From the NCBI GenBank assembly GCA_009782505.1, contig WRIW01000003.1:1-36028 (forward strand): DNA of 36,028 nucleotides, given 5' to 3'. The stretch's first letter is position 1. Every line of letters starts with the position of its first letter. The notes under the pieces are model-generated. The model saw nothing but the letters and a program-made list of their open reading frames with translations. It was not told the DNA's origin and made no database searches. The position numbers and the translations under genes were made by a program. This stretch comes from Clostridiales bacterium (lineage in GTDB: Bacteria; Bacillota; Peptococcia; DRI-13; UBA5745). Below, one piece after another: positions 1 to 8,024 of this stretch.

Positions 1-1638
1 TGTGAGAGACGGCTTCACTCTTTTAATCTGGGAACGGACGAAAAGACTCGGGAGCTTCTCAAGCCATTCACCGGCGCGAACGCCCCTTTCGACCTCACCG
101 GCGCGGACAGCCTGACGCCGTATATGAAGCGCCGAATCTGCGTTTCGGGCAAATGCGCCGAGAACTGTACCAACCCCTGCCGCTATCGGCGGTACATCGG
201 GTTCACCAACGGCCCGAAGATCGATTTCCTGATCACCAACCACAATTATCTTATCGCCGACAGGCTTCACCGCGCCAGCGGCAAGCGGCCGCTCCTTCCT
301 CACTACCAGCTTGTGGTCATCGACGAGGCGCACAAGTTCCTCGACGCCGCGCGTTCCATGTACGGCTTGGAACTAACTGACAGCGAACTGCCGGAACTGG
401 CGCGGGAGATCCATACATTAACAACTGGTAAATCAAACGGCGGCATTAACGTCCACCGTTTCGCCAAGCGGCTGGAGGAGCAAAGCCAGCGGTTGTTCCA
501 AAAGCTCAACGATAATATCCCGGAGTCCGGCGATGACGACGACGCGGAACGGTTCAACGCTATCATGGATGATGACGTCAGCCATTACTTGAAAAAAATC
601 GCCGGCATCTCAGGTGATCTCGCCGACGCAGTGGAAGACCGCTCTGTTCAGGCACTCTACAAAGATCGCCAGTCCAAAGTGGTTTGGCGGCTGGATACGA
701 TAACCGAGCGCGTGTCCGAACTCCGGAAGCAGAGCAAGCTCATCCACTGGCTGGAAAAGCGTGTGGAGGGGCAAACCGAAACCGATTTGCTCTGCGCCAT
801 CCCCAAGAATTTAAACGAGCGGCTACACCGTGATCTCTGGAACGGTGGCGTTCCTATCATACTAACATCAGGCACCCTGTCGGCTGGCGGGGATTTCACC
901 CGCACGAAGAAGACTCTGGGGCTTGACCTTCTGCCGGCGCATAAGCTGTACGACACCACCATGCCGTCGCCCTTCGATCATAAGAACAACGCCTTGCTGT
1001 ATATCAGCGAGAACACGCCGTTCCCGGATAACAAGAATATAAACTACATTACAGCCATCGCCGACGAAATCGAGCGGCTGGTGTTGGCGTCGCACGGACA
1101 CGCCGCTGTGCTGTTCACTTCGTATAACGCGATGGGGCAAGTCCATTCCATCCTGAACAGGCGCAATATGCCTTGCCCGCTGTTCTGTCTGGAACGTGGC
1201 GGTGTACACGCCATCGAGCGGTTCAAGAAGAACGGCAACGGCGTATTGCTGGCTGCCGGTGCGCTGTGGGAAGGGATCGACATCCCCGGCGACACGCTGT
1301 CGATGCTTATCATCGTCAAGCTGCCCTTCGCTGTGCCGGATCCAATCGGGGACTACGAGCGATCGCTCTGCGGCAGCATGGATGCTTATAAAGCACAGTG
1401 CATCGTGCCGGATATGTTAGTCGAGCTCAAACAGGGCTTCGGTCGGCTGATCCGCACCGAGACTGATACCGGCGTTGTGGCGATCCTTGACAGCCGGGCA
1501 AACAGCCGCGGGGCTTATCGGAGCCGCGTTCTGGCGGCTCTGCCGGAGTGCAAGGTCACGTCTAAAATAGCTGTAATCAGAGAGTTCTATGAAGAGTTAA
1601 AGGCGCCCGCTTATTTTGAGAGCGGGTTCTATTCATAA
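1..1638 (+). CDS. DinG/XPD-like superfamily 2 DNA helicase, C-terminal part (5' end outside window)
   Basis: The frame is open from base 1, so the gene starts upstream and the first Met at 124 is internal. Just after that Met are four closely spaced cysteines (CVSGKCAENCTNPC), placed like the Fe-S cluster cysteines of XPD/DinG helicases. Then come ITNHNYL and the Walker B box VIDEAHKF. The second half has the motor-2 motifs: LTSGTL, a GALWEGIDIPGD segment and a QGFGRLIRTETDTG segment typical of this family. Family members unwind DNA 5' to 3' using ATP. The stop is followed after 10 nt by the next gene's start with an overlapping RBS, so it is cotranscribed with the small gene and the recombinase. 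I infer it is mobile-element cargo or an element replication/repair helicase. The Walker A motif should lie left of the window. Confidence 0.85.
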   Translation, partial: CERRLHSFNLGTDEKTRELLKPFTGANAPFDLTGADSLTPYMKRRICVSGKCAENCTNPCRYRRYIGFTNGPKIDFLITNHNYLIADRLHRASGKRPLLPHYQLVVIDEAHKFLDAARSMYGLELTDSELPELAREIHTLTTGKSNGGINVHRFAKRLEEQSQRLFQKLNDNIPESGDDDDAERFNAIMDDDVSHYLKKIAGISGDLADAVEDRSVQALYKDRQSKVVWRLDTITERVSELRKQSKLIHWLEKRVEGQTETDLLCAIPKNLNERLHRDLWNGGVPIILTSGTLSAGGDFTRTKKTLGLDLLPAHKLYDTTMPSPFDHKNNALLYISENTPFPDNKNINYITAIADEIERLVLASHGHAAVLFTSYNAMGQVHSILNRRNMPCPLFCLERGGVHAIERFKKNGNGVLLAAGALWEGIDIPGDTLSMLIIVKLPFAVPDPIGDYERSLCGSMDAYKAQCIVPDMLVELKQGFGRLIRTETDTGVVAILDSRANSRGAYRSRVLAALPECKVTSKIAVIREFYEELKAPAYFESGFYS

Positions 1639-1648
1639 GGAGGAGCAT

Positions 1649-1861
1649 ATGGAATCCGTTATGCAAAAAATACGGGAATCCCGTGAAGACAAATATAAAA
1701 AGCAAGATAACCTGTTTGATAAGGATACCAGCATAGATGGTTGTCAGGTGAAAATCCGGTTTGATGAGGTTGGCGACAATAAAGTGATGTCGGCTATCAG
1801 ATCAATGCTCATGTCTGCGCATCTGGACGCAGCGCTTGCTACTCCAGCCGGAGGTGAGTGA
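1649..1861 (+). CDS. Small transposon-associated protein, possibly TnpW-like (70 aa)
   Basis: ATG at 1649 sits 4 nt after AAGGAGGA (1637-1644), which overlaps the helicase stop. An earlier in-frame ATG at 1616 lies inside the helicase gene and has no such site. The protein is charged at the N-terminus (KIRESREDKYKKQ) and then has a short stretch, VKIRFDEVGDNKVMSAIRSM. That layout, and the position directly before a serine recombinase, recalls the small TnpW proteins of clostridial mobile elements, but I cannot confirm homology by eye. Its end overlaps the recombinase RBS, so the two are translationally coupled. A role as recombination accessory factor is inference only; no catalytic motif is visible. 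Confidence 0.6.
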   Translation: MESVMQKIRESREDKYKKQDNLFDKDTSIDGCQVKIRFDEVGDNKVMSAIRSMLMSAHLDAALATPAGGE

Positions 1862-1863
1862 GC

Positions 1864-3522
1864 TTGAGCGAAAAGAAAAGAGTTTTTTGCCTCTACCGTG
1901 TATCCACACCGGGACAGCTTGATCGTCAGACAAGAGAAAACGCACAAGACGATATCCCTATGCAAAAACGCGCCTGCGAAGAATTCTGCGACAGGATGGG
2001 CTGGGAGATTGTCGATTCACGTTCTGAAAAAGGAATATCCGGTTATAAAATATCCGCTAACGACCGCGACGCGATTATCGATATACGCGAGGCTGCTGCG
2101 AATAAAAAGTTTGACGTCCTGCTTGTCTATATGTTCGACCGGTTGGGCAGAAAGGAAGACGAGACTCCTTTCATCGTCCAATGGTTTATTAATAACGGGA
2201 TTGAAGTTTGGAGTGCGCAGGAAGGCCAGCAAAAAATCGAGCAGCACGTTGATAAACTCTTGAATTACATCCGCTATTGGCAAGCGCAGGGTGAAAGTGA
2301 AAAAACCTCCGCCCGCGTTAAGACCGCCCAAGCGCAGATGATTCAAGACGGACACTTCCGCGGAGGTACAGTGCCGTTTGGTTATCGGCTGGAGCAAAAT
2401 GGGCGCGTTAATAAAAAGGGTTTTCCTCTTGGCGACCTTGCTATCAACGAACAGGAAGCCGCCGTTGTCAGATCGATTTTTGATCGATATGTTAATCATG
2501 GTTACGGCACGCACCGTATCTGTGGGTATCTCGCAGAAAACGGAATGACCCCGAGAGCCGGGGGTCGTTTCATTAATACCACAGTCCAGAATATTATTAA
2601 GCGCCCCTTATACATCGGGATACTATCGGGCGGCGGCGTCAAGTCTGACATAATCCCCGAATTACAAATCATCCCGCAAGAAATGTTTGAAAGGGCGCAG
2701 GAGATAGCAACGGAGAGATCCTCTGATTATGTCGAGAGACGTATTCCTCTTAACACTAAGGGCGACGCGCTTTTATCCGGAAATGTGTTTTGTGGTCACT
2801 GTAACGCACGATTGACTCTCACGACTAACGGAAAAAAGTATCAGCGAAAAAAAGATGGTGGCGTTACTGTCACGCCAAAGACCCGCTATGTCTGCTATAA
2901 CAAGACGCGACATCCTGAAAAATGCGACGGACAAACCGGCTATACTACCTCGAAACTCGACGGTGTCATTGAGCAGATTGTAATGTCCATATTTTCCAGA
3001 ATCAAAGAGAAACCAGGGGAGCAAATCATTGCCGCGCAGTTTGAAGAACGTATGGCTATTATAAAGCTGAATCTGGATCAGGCGCGGTCTGCATTGAGTA
3101 GCGAGCTTCAGATTTTATCGATGCTGGAAAATGAGTTGCTCAAGGTTCTCGATGGGACAAGCGCATTGAAACCTGAGTTGCTCAATAAAAAGCACGACGA
3201 AGCTGAACGCTCTGTCGCAGAGAAAAAAGCGGCTGTCACGGCTCTTGAGCAGGAACTCGACAATAGTAAGGATACGATGCGCCAAGTTACCAAGCAATAC
3301 AATGATGTTTTGACTTGGGCGGATATGTATGCCGAGAGTCCGATAGACGTCAAAAAAATGATCGTTTCGCAATTGATCAGCGCCGTGCGGGTATCAGCGG
3401 ATTATAAGATCGAAATTGATTTTAAGATCAGCGAGCGCCAGCTTGGTCTGGATCAAGAGCATGATCTGGTAGCTAATAAACAACCGAAACAAAAAAAGAA
3501 GCGGAATGAACCTGCATTATGA
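1864..3522 (+). CDS. Large serine recombinase (site-specific integrase/excisionase of mobile element)
   Basis: The resolvase catalytic domain spans about residues 5-150, with nucleophile Ser14 in YRVSTPGQ and the conserved FDRLGRKEDE helix. A recombinase domain follows (about 155-265, GTVPFGYRL onward). Next is a zinc ribbon with paired cysteines (CGHC, later CYNKTRHPEKC, about 310-355), then a coiled coil rich in E, K and A (about 385-470) as in phage- and Tn-type large serine recombinases. At about 552 aa the length is normal. I choose TTG at 1864, 9 nt after GGAGG at 1850; the GTG at 1858 is too close to that site. Such enzymes cut attP and attB as a tetramer with a 2-bp stagger. The gene reads outward toward the element end and the tRNA genes. 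It is more AT-rich than the chromosomal genes to its right, which fits horizontal transfer. Confidence 0.95.
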   Translation: MSEKKRVFCLYRVSTPGQLDRQTRENAQDDIPMQKRACEEFCDRMGWEIVDSRSEKGISGYKISANDRDAIIDIREAAANKKFDVLLVYMFDRLGRKEDETPFIVQWFINNGIEVWSAQEGQQKIEQHVDKLLNYIRYWQAQGESEKTSARVKTAQAQMIQDGHFRGGTVPFGYRLEQNGRVNKKGFPLGDLAINEQEAAVVRSIFDRYVNHGYGTHRICGYLAENGMTPRAGGRFINTTVQNIIKRPLYIGILSGGGVKSDIIPELQIIPQEMFERAQEIATERSSDYVERRIPLNTKGDALLSGNVFCGHCNARLTLTTNGKKYQRKKDGGVTVTPKTRYVCYNKTRHPEKCDGQTGYTTSKLDGVIEQIVMSIFSRIKEKPGEQIIAAQFEERMAIIKLNLDQARSALSSELQILSMLENELLKVLDGTSALKPELLNKKHDEAERSVAEKKAAVTALEQELDNSKDTMRQVTKQYNDVLTWADMYAESPIDVKKMIVSQLISAVRVSADYKIEIDFKISERQLGLDQEHDLVANKQPKQKKKRNEPAL

Positions 3523-3544
3523 ATATACATATTATTCATTTTTT
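3519..3544 (+). terminator. AT-rich hairpin plus T-run after recombinase
   Basis: ATGAATA (3519-3525) pairs with TATTCAT (3533-3539) across a 7-nt loop, followed by TTTTT (3540-3544). The stem includes the recombinase stop codon. The stem is weak, but its position and T-run fit an intrinsic terminator. Confidence 0.5.
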
Positions 3545-3545
3545 A

Positions 3546-3597
3546 GGGATGTAGCGCATCCGGTAGAAATAGCTTAACCCAAGTGAATGGCATCCCC
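3546..3597 (+). other. tRNA-Pro-like scrap at the element end
   Basis: GGGATGTAGCGCA (3546-3558) is identical to nt 2-14 of the tRNA-Pro gene at 22030-22103. Downstream, CATCCC (3591-3596) can pair with GGGATG (3546-3551) as a 6-bp acceptor-like stem. The interior is too short (about 40 nt) and has no proper anticodon or T arm, so this is not a working tRNA. It may be a remnant or mimic connected with the recombinase attachment site. Chance identity of 13 nt cannot be fully excluded. Confidence 0.4.
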
Positions 3598-3623
3598 AAA
3601 AATTGGCCCCCCAGAAAAGGGAG

Positions 3624-3655
3624 AAAGCCTCGGAGTTGTTGTCCTCCAAGGCTTT
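3624..3655 (-). terminator. Terminator hairpin downstream of tRNA-Ala
   Basis: AAAGCCTCGGAG (3624-3635) pairs with CTCCAAGGCTTT (3644-3655): 12 bp with one mismatch and an 8-nt loop. On the minus strand it lies 3 nt after the tRNA CCA end and is followed by CTCCCTTTTCT. This fits a leftward terminator. It would also insulate the tRNA from the converging recombinase transcript. Confidence 0.6.
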
Positions 3656-3657
3656 CA

Positions 3658-3733
<76 letters not shown>

Positions 3734-3844
3734 ATGCTGTGTATAATCGTTATATTTTTATTCAGTTTGGTGTGCCATTCATGCGGTGGTGAATGCCAGT
3801 CATCCGGCGTCATTTCTTGGGACTGTGTGACCGACCAGCTCGTC

Positions 3845-3866
3845 CTCCCAGCTGAGCTATGCCCCC
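3845..3866 (-). pseudogene. Truncated tRNA-Ala: duplicate of first 22 nt
   Basis: This 22-bp stretch is identical to 3712-3733, the 5' end of the tRNA-Ala gene (acceptor strand, D arm as far as GGGAG), in the same orientation and 133 bp away. Identity stops sharply on both sides. The rest of a tRNA does not follow: GAC GAGC can extend a D-like arm, but no anticodon or T arm is evident. It reads as an attachment-site-like direct repeat or a displaced 5' end left by insertion. The 111 bp between the copies (3734-3844) contain an imperfect inverted repeat, TGCCATTCA (3773-3781) and TGAATGCCA (3790-3798). Confidence 0.7.
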
Positions 3867-3878
3867 GTGACAAGGTGT

Positions 3879-3907
3879 ATTCTAGCATATTTTCAACCGG
3901 CCTGCAA
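3879..3907 (-). promoter_or_regulatory. Sigma-70 type promoter in front of truncated tRNA-Ala
   Basis: On the minus strand: -35 TTGCAG (plus 3902-3907), a 17-bp spacer, and -10 TAGAAT (plus 3879-3884). It ends 12 nt before the truncated tRNA copy. This is probably the original tRNA-Ala promoter, now separated from the intact gene by 133 bp. Confidence 0.55.
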
Positions 3908-4005
3908 CCACTTTTTCAAATATGTAATATTTTCCCATGTCTTTTCCCATTTGTCGGTTCTATTTGCCCGTTGCCGCAAAAGCGTAATGAAAAACAACCG
4001 CTTCG

Positions 4006-4983
4006 TCAACGCTTCTTATAAAAGTCTCTGCCGTACTTCTCCGCTTCGTCGTCGATCCACTTCAGCCGGTCTGGGTAGCGGGGCGTGGCGCCGCTGTTCC
4101 AGAAGGCGTACCTGCCCCCCGGCCCGTATGTATCCATGGCAAGGCGCACCGACGCCCTGGTGTCTTCCTCGGTGGAGCCCGGCAGGTTGCCCGGGCCGAA
4201 AGCGTCCCAGCCGCCCACGGCGACGACGTCGTACTTTTCCTTATAAAAATTAATGTCGTTAAACACCTGGAAAGGCTGTATCATCCGGACGCCCAACTCC
4301 GCGTAATCCTCCATCACGTCCCCGATGCGGCCGTCCACATGCATCTGGGGGATGGCGCCCAACTCCCGTATGGCGTCGTAGGCTTTCTTATGGGCCGGCT
4401 TGATGACCCGGCGGTAAGTCTCCGGCGACATCAGCAGCCCCTGATGGGTCGCGATGTGCTCCATGGTGGTGACGATGTCCGGCTTGAGGAAACGGCAAAA
4501 CCGCCGCATGACGTCAATCCAGAAATCGGCTAAAGCGTCGAGGAAATCAAACGTGGCTTCAGGCTCCTCCAGCAGCGACGCGAGGGCGTTCTCCACCCCC
4601 ATGATATAGTGCATAGTCTCCCACATGCCGCCAAACATATAACTGACCATCACTTTGCCCCGGTCGATGCCGGACAGTATCCCCTTCGCTTCGCCTTCCC
4701 AGTCGTGGCCTTTCAAGTCCAGCTTAGGCATAACGTCCCGCCATTTCGTGACGTCCTTGAGCTGAAAATCCCCGTCCATAGTATTGGTAGGGATCGGCCC
4801 GTCGATGGTGGAGTGGTACTCTATCCCGAAGACGTCTACTACATTATTCGTCCCCGCCACAGGCTTCCGGCCAGTGTAAGCCGGATTCCCCCCTGCCACG
4901 GCATTATTATAATACGGCAGCCATTCCGGGATCTTGCCCTCCAGCACTATCTGAAAGTTTTCTTTTTCGCTGATATTCGCCAT
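4006..4983 (-). CDS. Uroporphyrinogen-decarboxylase-family protein (methyltransferase-like), 325 aa
   Basis: The protein has the URO-D/cobamide-methyltransferase fold signature: an N-terminal segment ending EWLPYYN, a central YMFGGMWETMHYIMG region, a helical stretch with MSPETYRRVIKPAHKK, then QMHVDGRIGD and a C-terminal GGWDAFGPGNLPGSTEE. In MtaA/MtbA-type enzymes the first of these late motifs is H-x-C-G with a zinc-binding Cys. Here it is H-V-D-G (about residues 214-217), so that ligand is missing. Members move methyl groups to or from corrinoid proteins or decarboxylate uroporphyrinogen; no haem or corrinoid genes lie nearby, so the substrate is unknown. The ATG is preceded by GGAGGG with 6-nt spacing. 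It is last in the leftward run, 40 bp after rsfS, and no clear terminator follows. Confidence 0.8.
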   Translation of the reverse strand: MANISEKENFQIVLEGKIPEWLPYYNNAVAGGNPAYTGRKPVAGTNNVVDVFGIEYHSTIDGPIPTNTMDGDFQLKDVTKWRDVMPKLDLKGHDWEGEAKGILSGIDRGKVMVSYMFGGMWETMHYIMGVENALASLLEEPEATFDFLDALADFWIDVMRRFCRFLKPDIVTTMEHIATHQGLLMSPETYRRVIKPAHKKAYDAIRELGAIPQMHVDGRIGDVMEDYAELGVRMIQPFQVFNDINFYKEKYDVVAVGGWDAFGPGNLPGSTEEDTRASVRLAMDTYGPGGRYAFWNSGATPRYPDRLKWIDDEAEKYGRDFYKKR

Positions 4984-5023
4984 TTTTATCCCTCCGTTAG
5001 CGGTTAGCGGCAGTTGGTACGGA

Positions 5024-5407
5024 CTACTCGTCCATTTCTTCCGGGTCCCGGTCCGGGAATATCTCCTCCATGGGCAGCGCAGGGGCGTCGGCCCACAGGC
5101 GTTCCAGGTTATAGAAATTCCGCTCGTCTTCCTGAAATATATGGATGATGACCTGCCCGTAGTCCATCAGTATCCAGCGCCCCTCCTGTAAGCCTTCGAT
5201 GCGGTTCGGGCGGATGCCCCCCGCCTTCGACAGCACATCCTCGATATTGTCCGCCAGCGCCTGGGTCTGGATACGGTTCGAGCCTGTGCCCACTACAAAA
5301 AAGTCCGTCAGGGTAGACAAGTCTTCCACCTTCAACACAGTGATCTTAGAGCCCTTCCTCTGATCCATGGCTTGAGCCGACAGTATCGCTAATTCTTTGC
5401 TTTCCAT
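5024..5407 (-). CDS. rsfS: Ribosomal silencing factor RsfS
   Basis: A 127-aa protein of the RsfS/Iojap family. Hallmarks are ITVLKVEDLSTLTDFFVVGTG, the IQTQALADNIEDVL helix, EGLQEGRWILMDYGQVIIHIF, and FYNLERLWADA near the end. The family binds ribosomal protein uL14 on the large subunit and blocks subunit joining when nutrients are scarce. The ATG at 5407 is preceded by AAGGGG with about 7-nt spacing. A longer open frame upstream lies wholly inside yqeK and is not used. It overlaps yqeK by 19 nt, so translation is coupled. The C-terminal tail is acidic (FPDRDPEEMDE). Confidence 0.95.
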   Translation of the reverse strand: MESKELAILSAQAMDQRKGSKITVLKVEDLSTLTDFFVVGTGSNRIQTQALADNIEDVLSKAGGIRPNRIEGLQEGRWILMDYGQVIIHIFQEDERNFYNLERLWADAPALPMEEIFPDRDPEEMDE

Positions 5408-6042
5408 GTGATTCCCCTTTCTGTACGCAGCCATTCGAGGCAGCGGTTCGTCCCTTGATGAAGAGGCAATCCCACCCGCTTCAGGTAGACGAATGTCTGC
5501 TCGATGGCTTCGATCATGGCGGCTTGCAGATCTTCCCGGCAGAGACGGCGCAGGACATCCACGCCGGCATACTCCCTGCCGGGCTCGATGAGATCCGCCA
5601 TAAAAACGATGCCCGCTTCCAGGCTCATCCCCGCTTCTCCGGTCGTATGCAGCGCCACTGCTTCCAGGATGGCCGGATCGTCTATGCCCCACTCGCGCTT
5701 CGCCAGCCACGCCGCCGCCGGGCCATGGAGCAGCGAAAGGTTTTCCCTCTGGGCCGGGTCGGCGAACAGCCCTTCCGCCTCCCCCAGGGCGAGCAGTTCT
5801 TCATCCCCGTAGCCCTTCGCGCCGTCGTGTACCAGCCCCGCCAGGGCCAGCCTGGCTAAATCGCCGCCGAAGCGGCGCCCCATGGCTACGGATTCATCCG
5901 CCACCGCCAGGCTGTGGATGAAGCGCTTCGGCTTCAGCATCCACTCCATCCGCTCTCTCAGCTCCAGCCATCGGGCTTCCACCCCTGCCACGAAGCAAGC
6001 CGACGCGGCTTCGTATCCCGCCTGCCCCTTCGCTTCATCCAT
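5389..6042 (-). CDS. yqeK: YqeK-type HD-domain Ap4A hydrolase
   Basis: A 217-aa HD-superfamily phosphohydrolase. Metal-binding residues appear in order: His43 (RFIHSLAVA), His72-Asp73 (LVHDGAKG), His106 (LLHGPAA), His132 (LHTTG) and Asp150 ([10 protein letters not shown]). Members hydrolyse diadenosine tetraphosphate to two ADP and are often encoded between nadD and rsfS, exactly as here. It overlaps nadD by 8 nt upstream and rsfS by 19 nt downstream, so the three form one translational unit. It has about 30 residues before the first helix, a little longer than usual. Confidence 0.92.
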   Translation of the reverse strand: MDEAKGQAGYEAASACFVAGVEARWLELRERMEWMLKPKRFIHSLAVADESVAMGRRFGGDLARLALAGLVHDGAKGYGDEELLALGEAEGLFADPAQRENLSLLHGPAAAWLAKREWGIDDPAILEAVALHTTGEAGMSLEAGIVFMADLIEPGREYAGVDVLRRLCREDLQAAMIEAIEQTFVYLKRVGLPLHQGTNRCLEWLRTERGITWKAKN

Positions 6043-6706
6043 GGATATACAGTTCCTGTTTATGGATGTACAACTCCACCGACTCCGGCAGCAGATACTT
6101 GATAGAGCGGCCTAAGGCTACCCGGTCGCGGATGTCCGTGGAAGATATAGCCATAGCCGGCACTTCGATGGGGATGACTTTACTCAGATATTCAGGCTTT
6201 AGCTGCCTTTCCAGCCGTTCCACCATGCTTTTCTCCTGAAAGCCCGGCCTGGTGGCGGCGATAAGCGTACACTGGGAGAAAAGCTCGTCCAGCTTCTTCC
6301 AGGTGATGATCTCCATAATGGCGTCCGCTCCCGTAATGAAATACAGCTCGCTATCCTTCTCCATCTGGCTGCGGAAAAAGCCCACCGTATCCGCGGAGTA
6401 GGAAAAGCCAGTACGGTCCAGTTCCACCCTGGACACTTCGAAGTACGGATTCGTCACTGTGGCCAACTCCGTCATCAGGAAGCGCCGCTCCTTCGGCGTG
6501 ACTTTCCTGTCCGCCTTATGGGGGGGCTGCCCGGAGGGGACGAAGACCACCTTGTCTAAGCCAAACCCTGTGCGCACCGCTTCCGCCGTGACCAGATGGC
6601 CCTGGTGGATGGGGTCAAAGGTCCCGCCCATCAGCCCCAGCCGCTTCACATTCGTCAGTACGACCTCGTCCGCCGGTAGAAACAACGCTTGCTCATTGGT
6701 GCTCAT
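6035..6706 (-). CDS. nadD: Nicotinate-nucleotide adenylyltransferase
   Basis: The enzyme joins nicotinate mononucleotide and ATP to form deamido-NAD in NAD synthesis. The nucleotidyltransferase motif [11 protein letters not shown] (about residues 27-37), PSGQPPHK, the [14 protein letters not shown] segment and the C-terminal ISSTDIR are all present. The extent fits NadD. The N-terminus before GGTFDP is about 20 residues longer than usual. I choose ATG 6706, which has GAGG 5 nt upstream; ATG 6724 has no visible site, and GTG 6646 would give a standard-length protein but has a poorly spaced site. It follows proA by 39 bp or less and overlaps yqeK. Confidence 0.93.
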   Translation of the reverse strand: MSTNEQALFLPADEVVLTNVKRLGLMGGTFDPIHQGHLVTAEAVRTGFGLDKVVFVPSGQPPHKADRKVTPKERRFLMTELATVTNPYFEVSRVELDRTGFSYSADTVGFFRSQMEKDSELYFITGADAIMEIITWKKLDELFSQCTLIAATRPGFQEKSMVERLERQLKPEYLSKVIPIEVPAMAISSTDIRDRVALGRSIKYLLPESVELYIHKQELYIHG

Positions 6707-6745
6707 ATCAGCCTCGCTATCCATTCATTTATGCAGGCCGCGCCC

Positions 6746-8014
6746 TCAGAGCCTGACCTGGCCGTCCCCCTGCACGATGTATCGGTATGTGGTCATCTCC
6801 TCCAGCCCCATGGGCCCCCGGGCGTGGAGCTTCTGGGTGCTGATGCCGATCTCGGCGCCAAACCCAAACATACTCCCGTCGGTGAACCGGGTGGAGGCGT
6901 TGACCAATACGACGGCGGCGTCGATGCGCCGGGTAAACCGCCGGGCGGCTTCATAGTCCCTGGTAATGATCGCCTCCGTATGCTTAGTGCCGTAAGTATT
7001 GATATGGTTGATGGCTTCATCAAGCCCGTCCACGACCTTCACCGAAATGATCATATCCAGGAACTCGGCGCCATAGTCCTCTTCGGTGGCGGCTTTCGCC
7101 CCTTCCAGATACCGTATGCTCTCGGTGCAAGCCCTGAGCTCCACGCCGGACGCCTCCAGGGCCTTGCCCGCCGCCGGCAGGAATTCCGCCGCTATGTCCC
7201 GGTGCACCAGCAGGGATTCGGCGGCGTTGCATACGCCGGGGCGCTGTGTCTTCGCGTTGATAAGGATGTCCAACGCGGATCCCAGATCTGCGGAGGCGTC
7301 CACATAGACATGGCAGTTCCCTATGCCTGTCTCGATCACAGGCACCGTGGCTTCCCTGACCACAGTCTGTATCAGCCCCGCCCCGCCCCTGGGGATGAGG
7401 ACGTCCAGGTACCGGTTCATCCGCATAAGTTCCGCCGCTGCCGCGCGGCTGGTATCCGCAAGGAGCAGGATGGCGTCTTCCGGCCCCCCTTCCCAGCGCA
7501 AAGTCCGCGCCAGGATATCCACGATGGCCTTATTGGACTTCTTCGCCTCGCTGGAGCCGCGCAGGATCACTGCGTTGCCCGTTTTAAAGCATATGCCCGC
7601 CGCGTCCGCGGTCACGTTTGGCCGCGCCTCATAAATCATACCCACCACGCCGAGGGGGACGCAGACCCGGGTGATCTCGATGCCCTGGGCGCCTATCCAG
7701 CCCCCCTGCACCTCTCCAAGGGGGTCCTTCAGCGCGGCCAGGTCTTCCAGCCCTTTGGCCATATCCTCTACCCGGGCGGGGGTCAGGGTCAGCCTGTCGA
7801 TGAATGCCGCAGTCAGCCCCTTACTCTTCGCGGCGCGTACGTCAAGGGCGTTGTCCTCCAGTATATCTAAGCTGCCATCCCGCAGAGCGGCCGCCATCCG
7901 TGTAAGCAGCCTGTTTTTCTCAGCCGGGCCAAGCAGCGCCATCCGGGCGGCTGCCTCCTTAGCCCTTGCGCCTAGGGCGTATACGGCGGCTTTTCTGTCT
8001 TCTTTATTCGTCAT
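6746..8014 (-). CDS. proA: Gamma-glutamyl phosphate reductase (glutamate-5-semialdehyde dehydrogenase)
   Basis: The second enzyme of proline synthesis: it reduces gamma-glutamyl phosphate with NADPH to glutamate semialdehyde. Visible family features are VCVPLGVVGMIYEARPN, the FKTGNAVILRGSSEAKKSN nucleotide-binding stretch, LIPRGGAGLI, and the active-site cysteine in RPGVCNAAESLLVH (about residue 260). The C-terminal part has FGFGAEIGISTQKLHARGPMG. It has about 422 aa, normal for ProA. Two ATGs lie in tandem; AAGGAG is 3 nt before the first (8017) and 6 nt before the second (8014), which favours 8014. Only a few bases separate it from proB. Confidence 0.96.
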   Translation of the reverse strand: MTNKEDRKAAVYALGARAKEAAARMALLGPAEKNRLLTRMAAALRDGSLDILEDNALDVRAAKSKGLTAAFIDRLTLTPARVEDMAKGLEDLAALKDPLGEVQGGWIGAQGIEITRVCVPLGVVGMIYEARPNVTADAAGICFKTGNAVILRGSSEAKKSNKAIVDILARTLRWEGGPEDAILLLADTSRAAAAELMRMNRYLDVLIPRGGAGLIQTVVREATVPVIETGIGNCHVYVDASADLGSALDILINAKTQRPGVCNAAESLLVHRDIAAEFLPAAGKALEASGVELRACTESIRYLEGAKAATEEDYGAEFLDMIISVKVVDGLDEAINHINTYGTKHTEAIITRDYEAARRFTRRIDAAVVLVNASTRFTDGSMFGFGAEIGISTQKLHARGPMGLEEMTTYRYIVQGDGQVRL

Positions 8015-8024
8015 CATCGTCTCC

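Noticed and set aside
3734-3866. A complete second tRNA upstream of tRNA-Ala
   Set aside because: Only 22 nt match; no anticodon arm, T arm or 3' acceptor strand follows.
5408-5710. N-terminal extension of RsfS back to 5710
   Set aside because: It lies within yqeK in another frame. The ATG at 5407 has an RBS and gives the normal family length.
6689-7870. 393-codon frame opposite proA
   Set aside because: Antisense shadow of proA, whose catalytic motifs are intact; its translation is His/Arg/Pro-rich and low-complexity.
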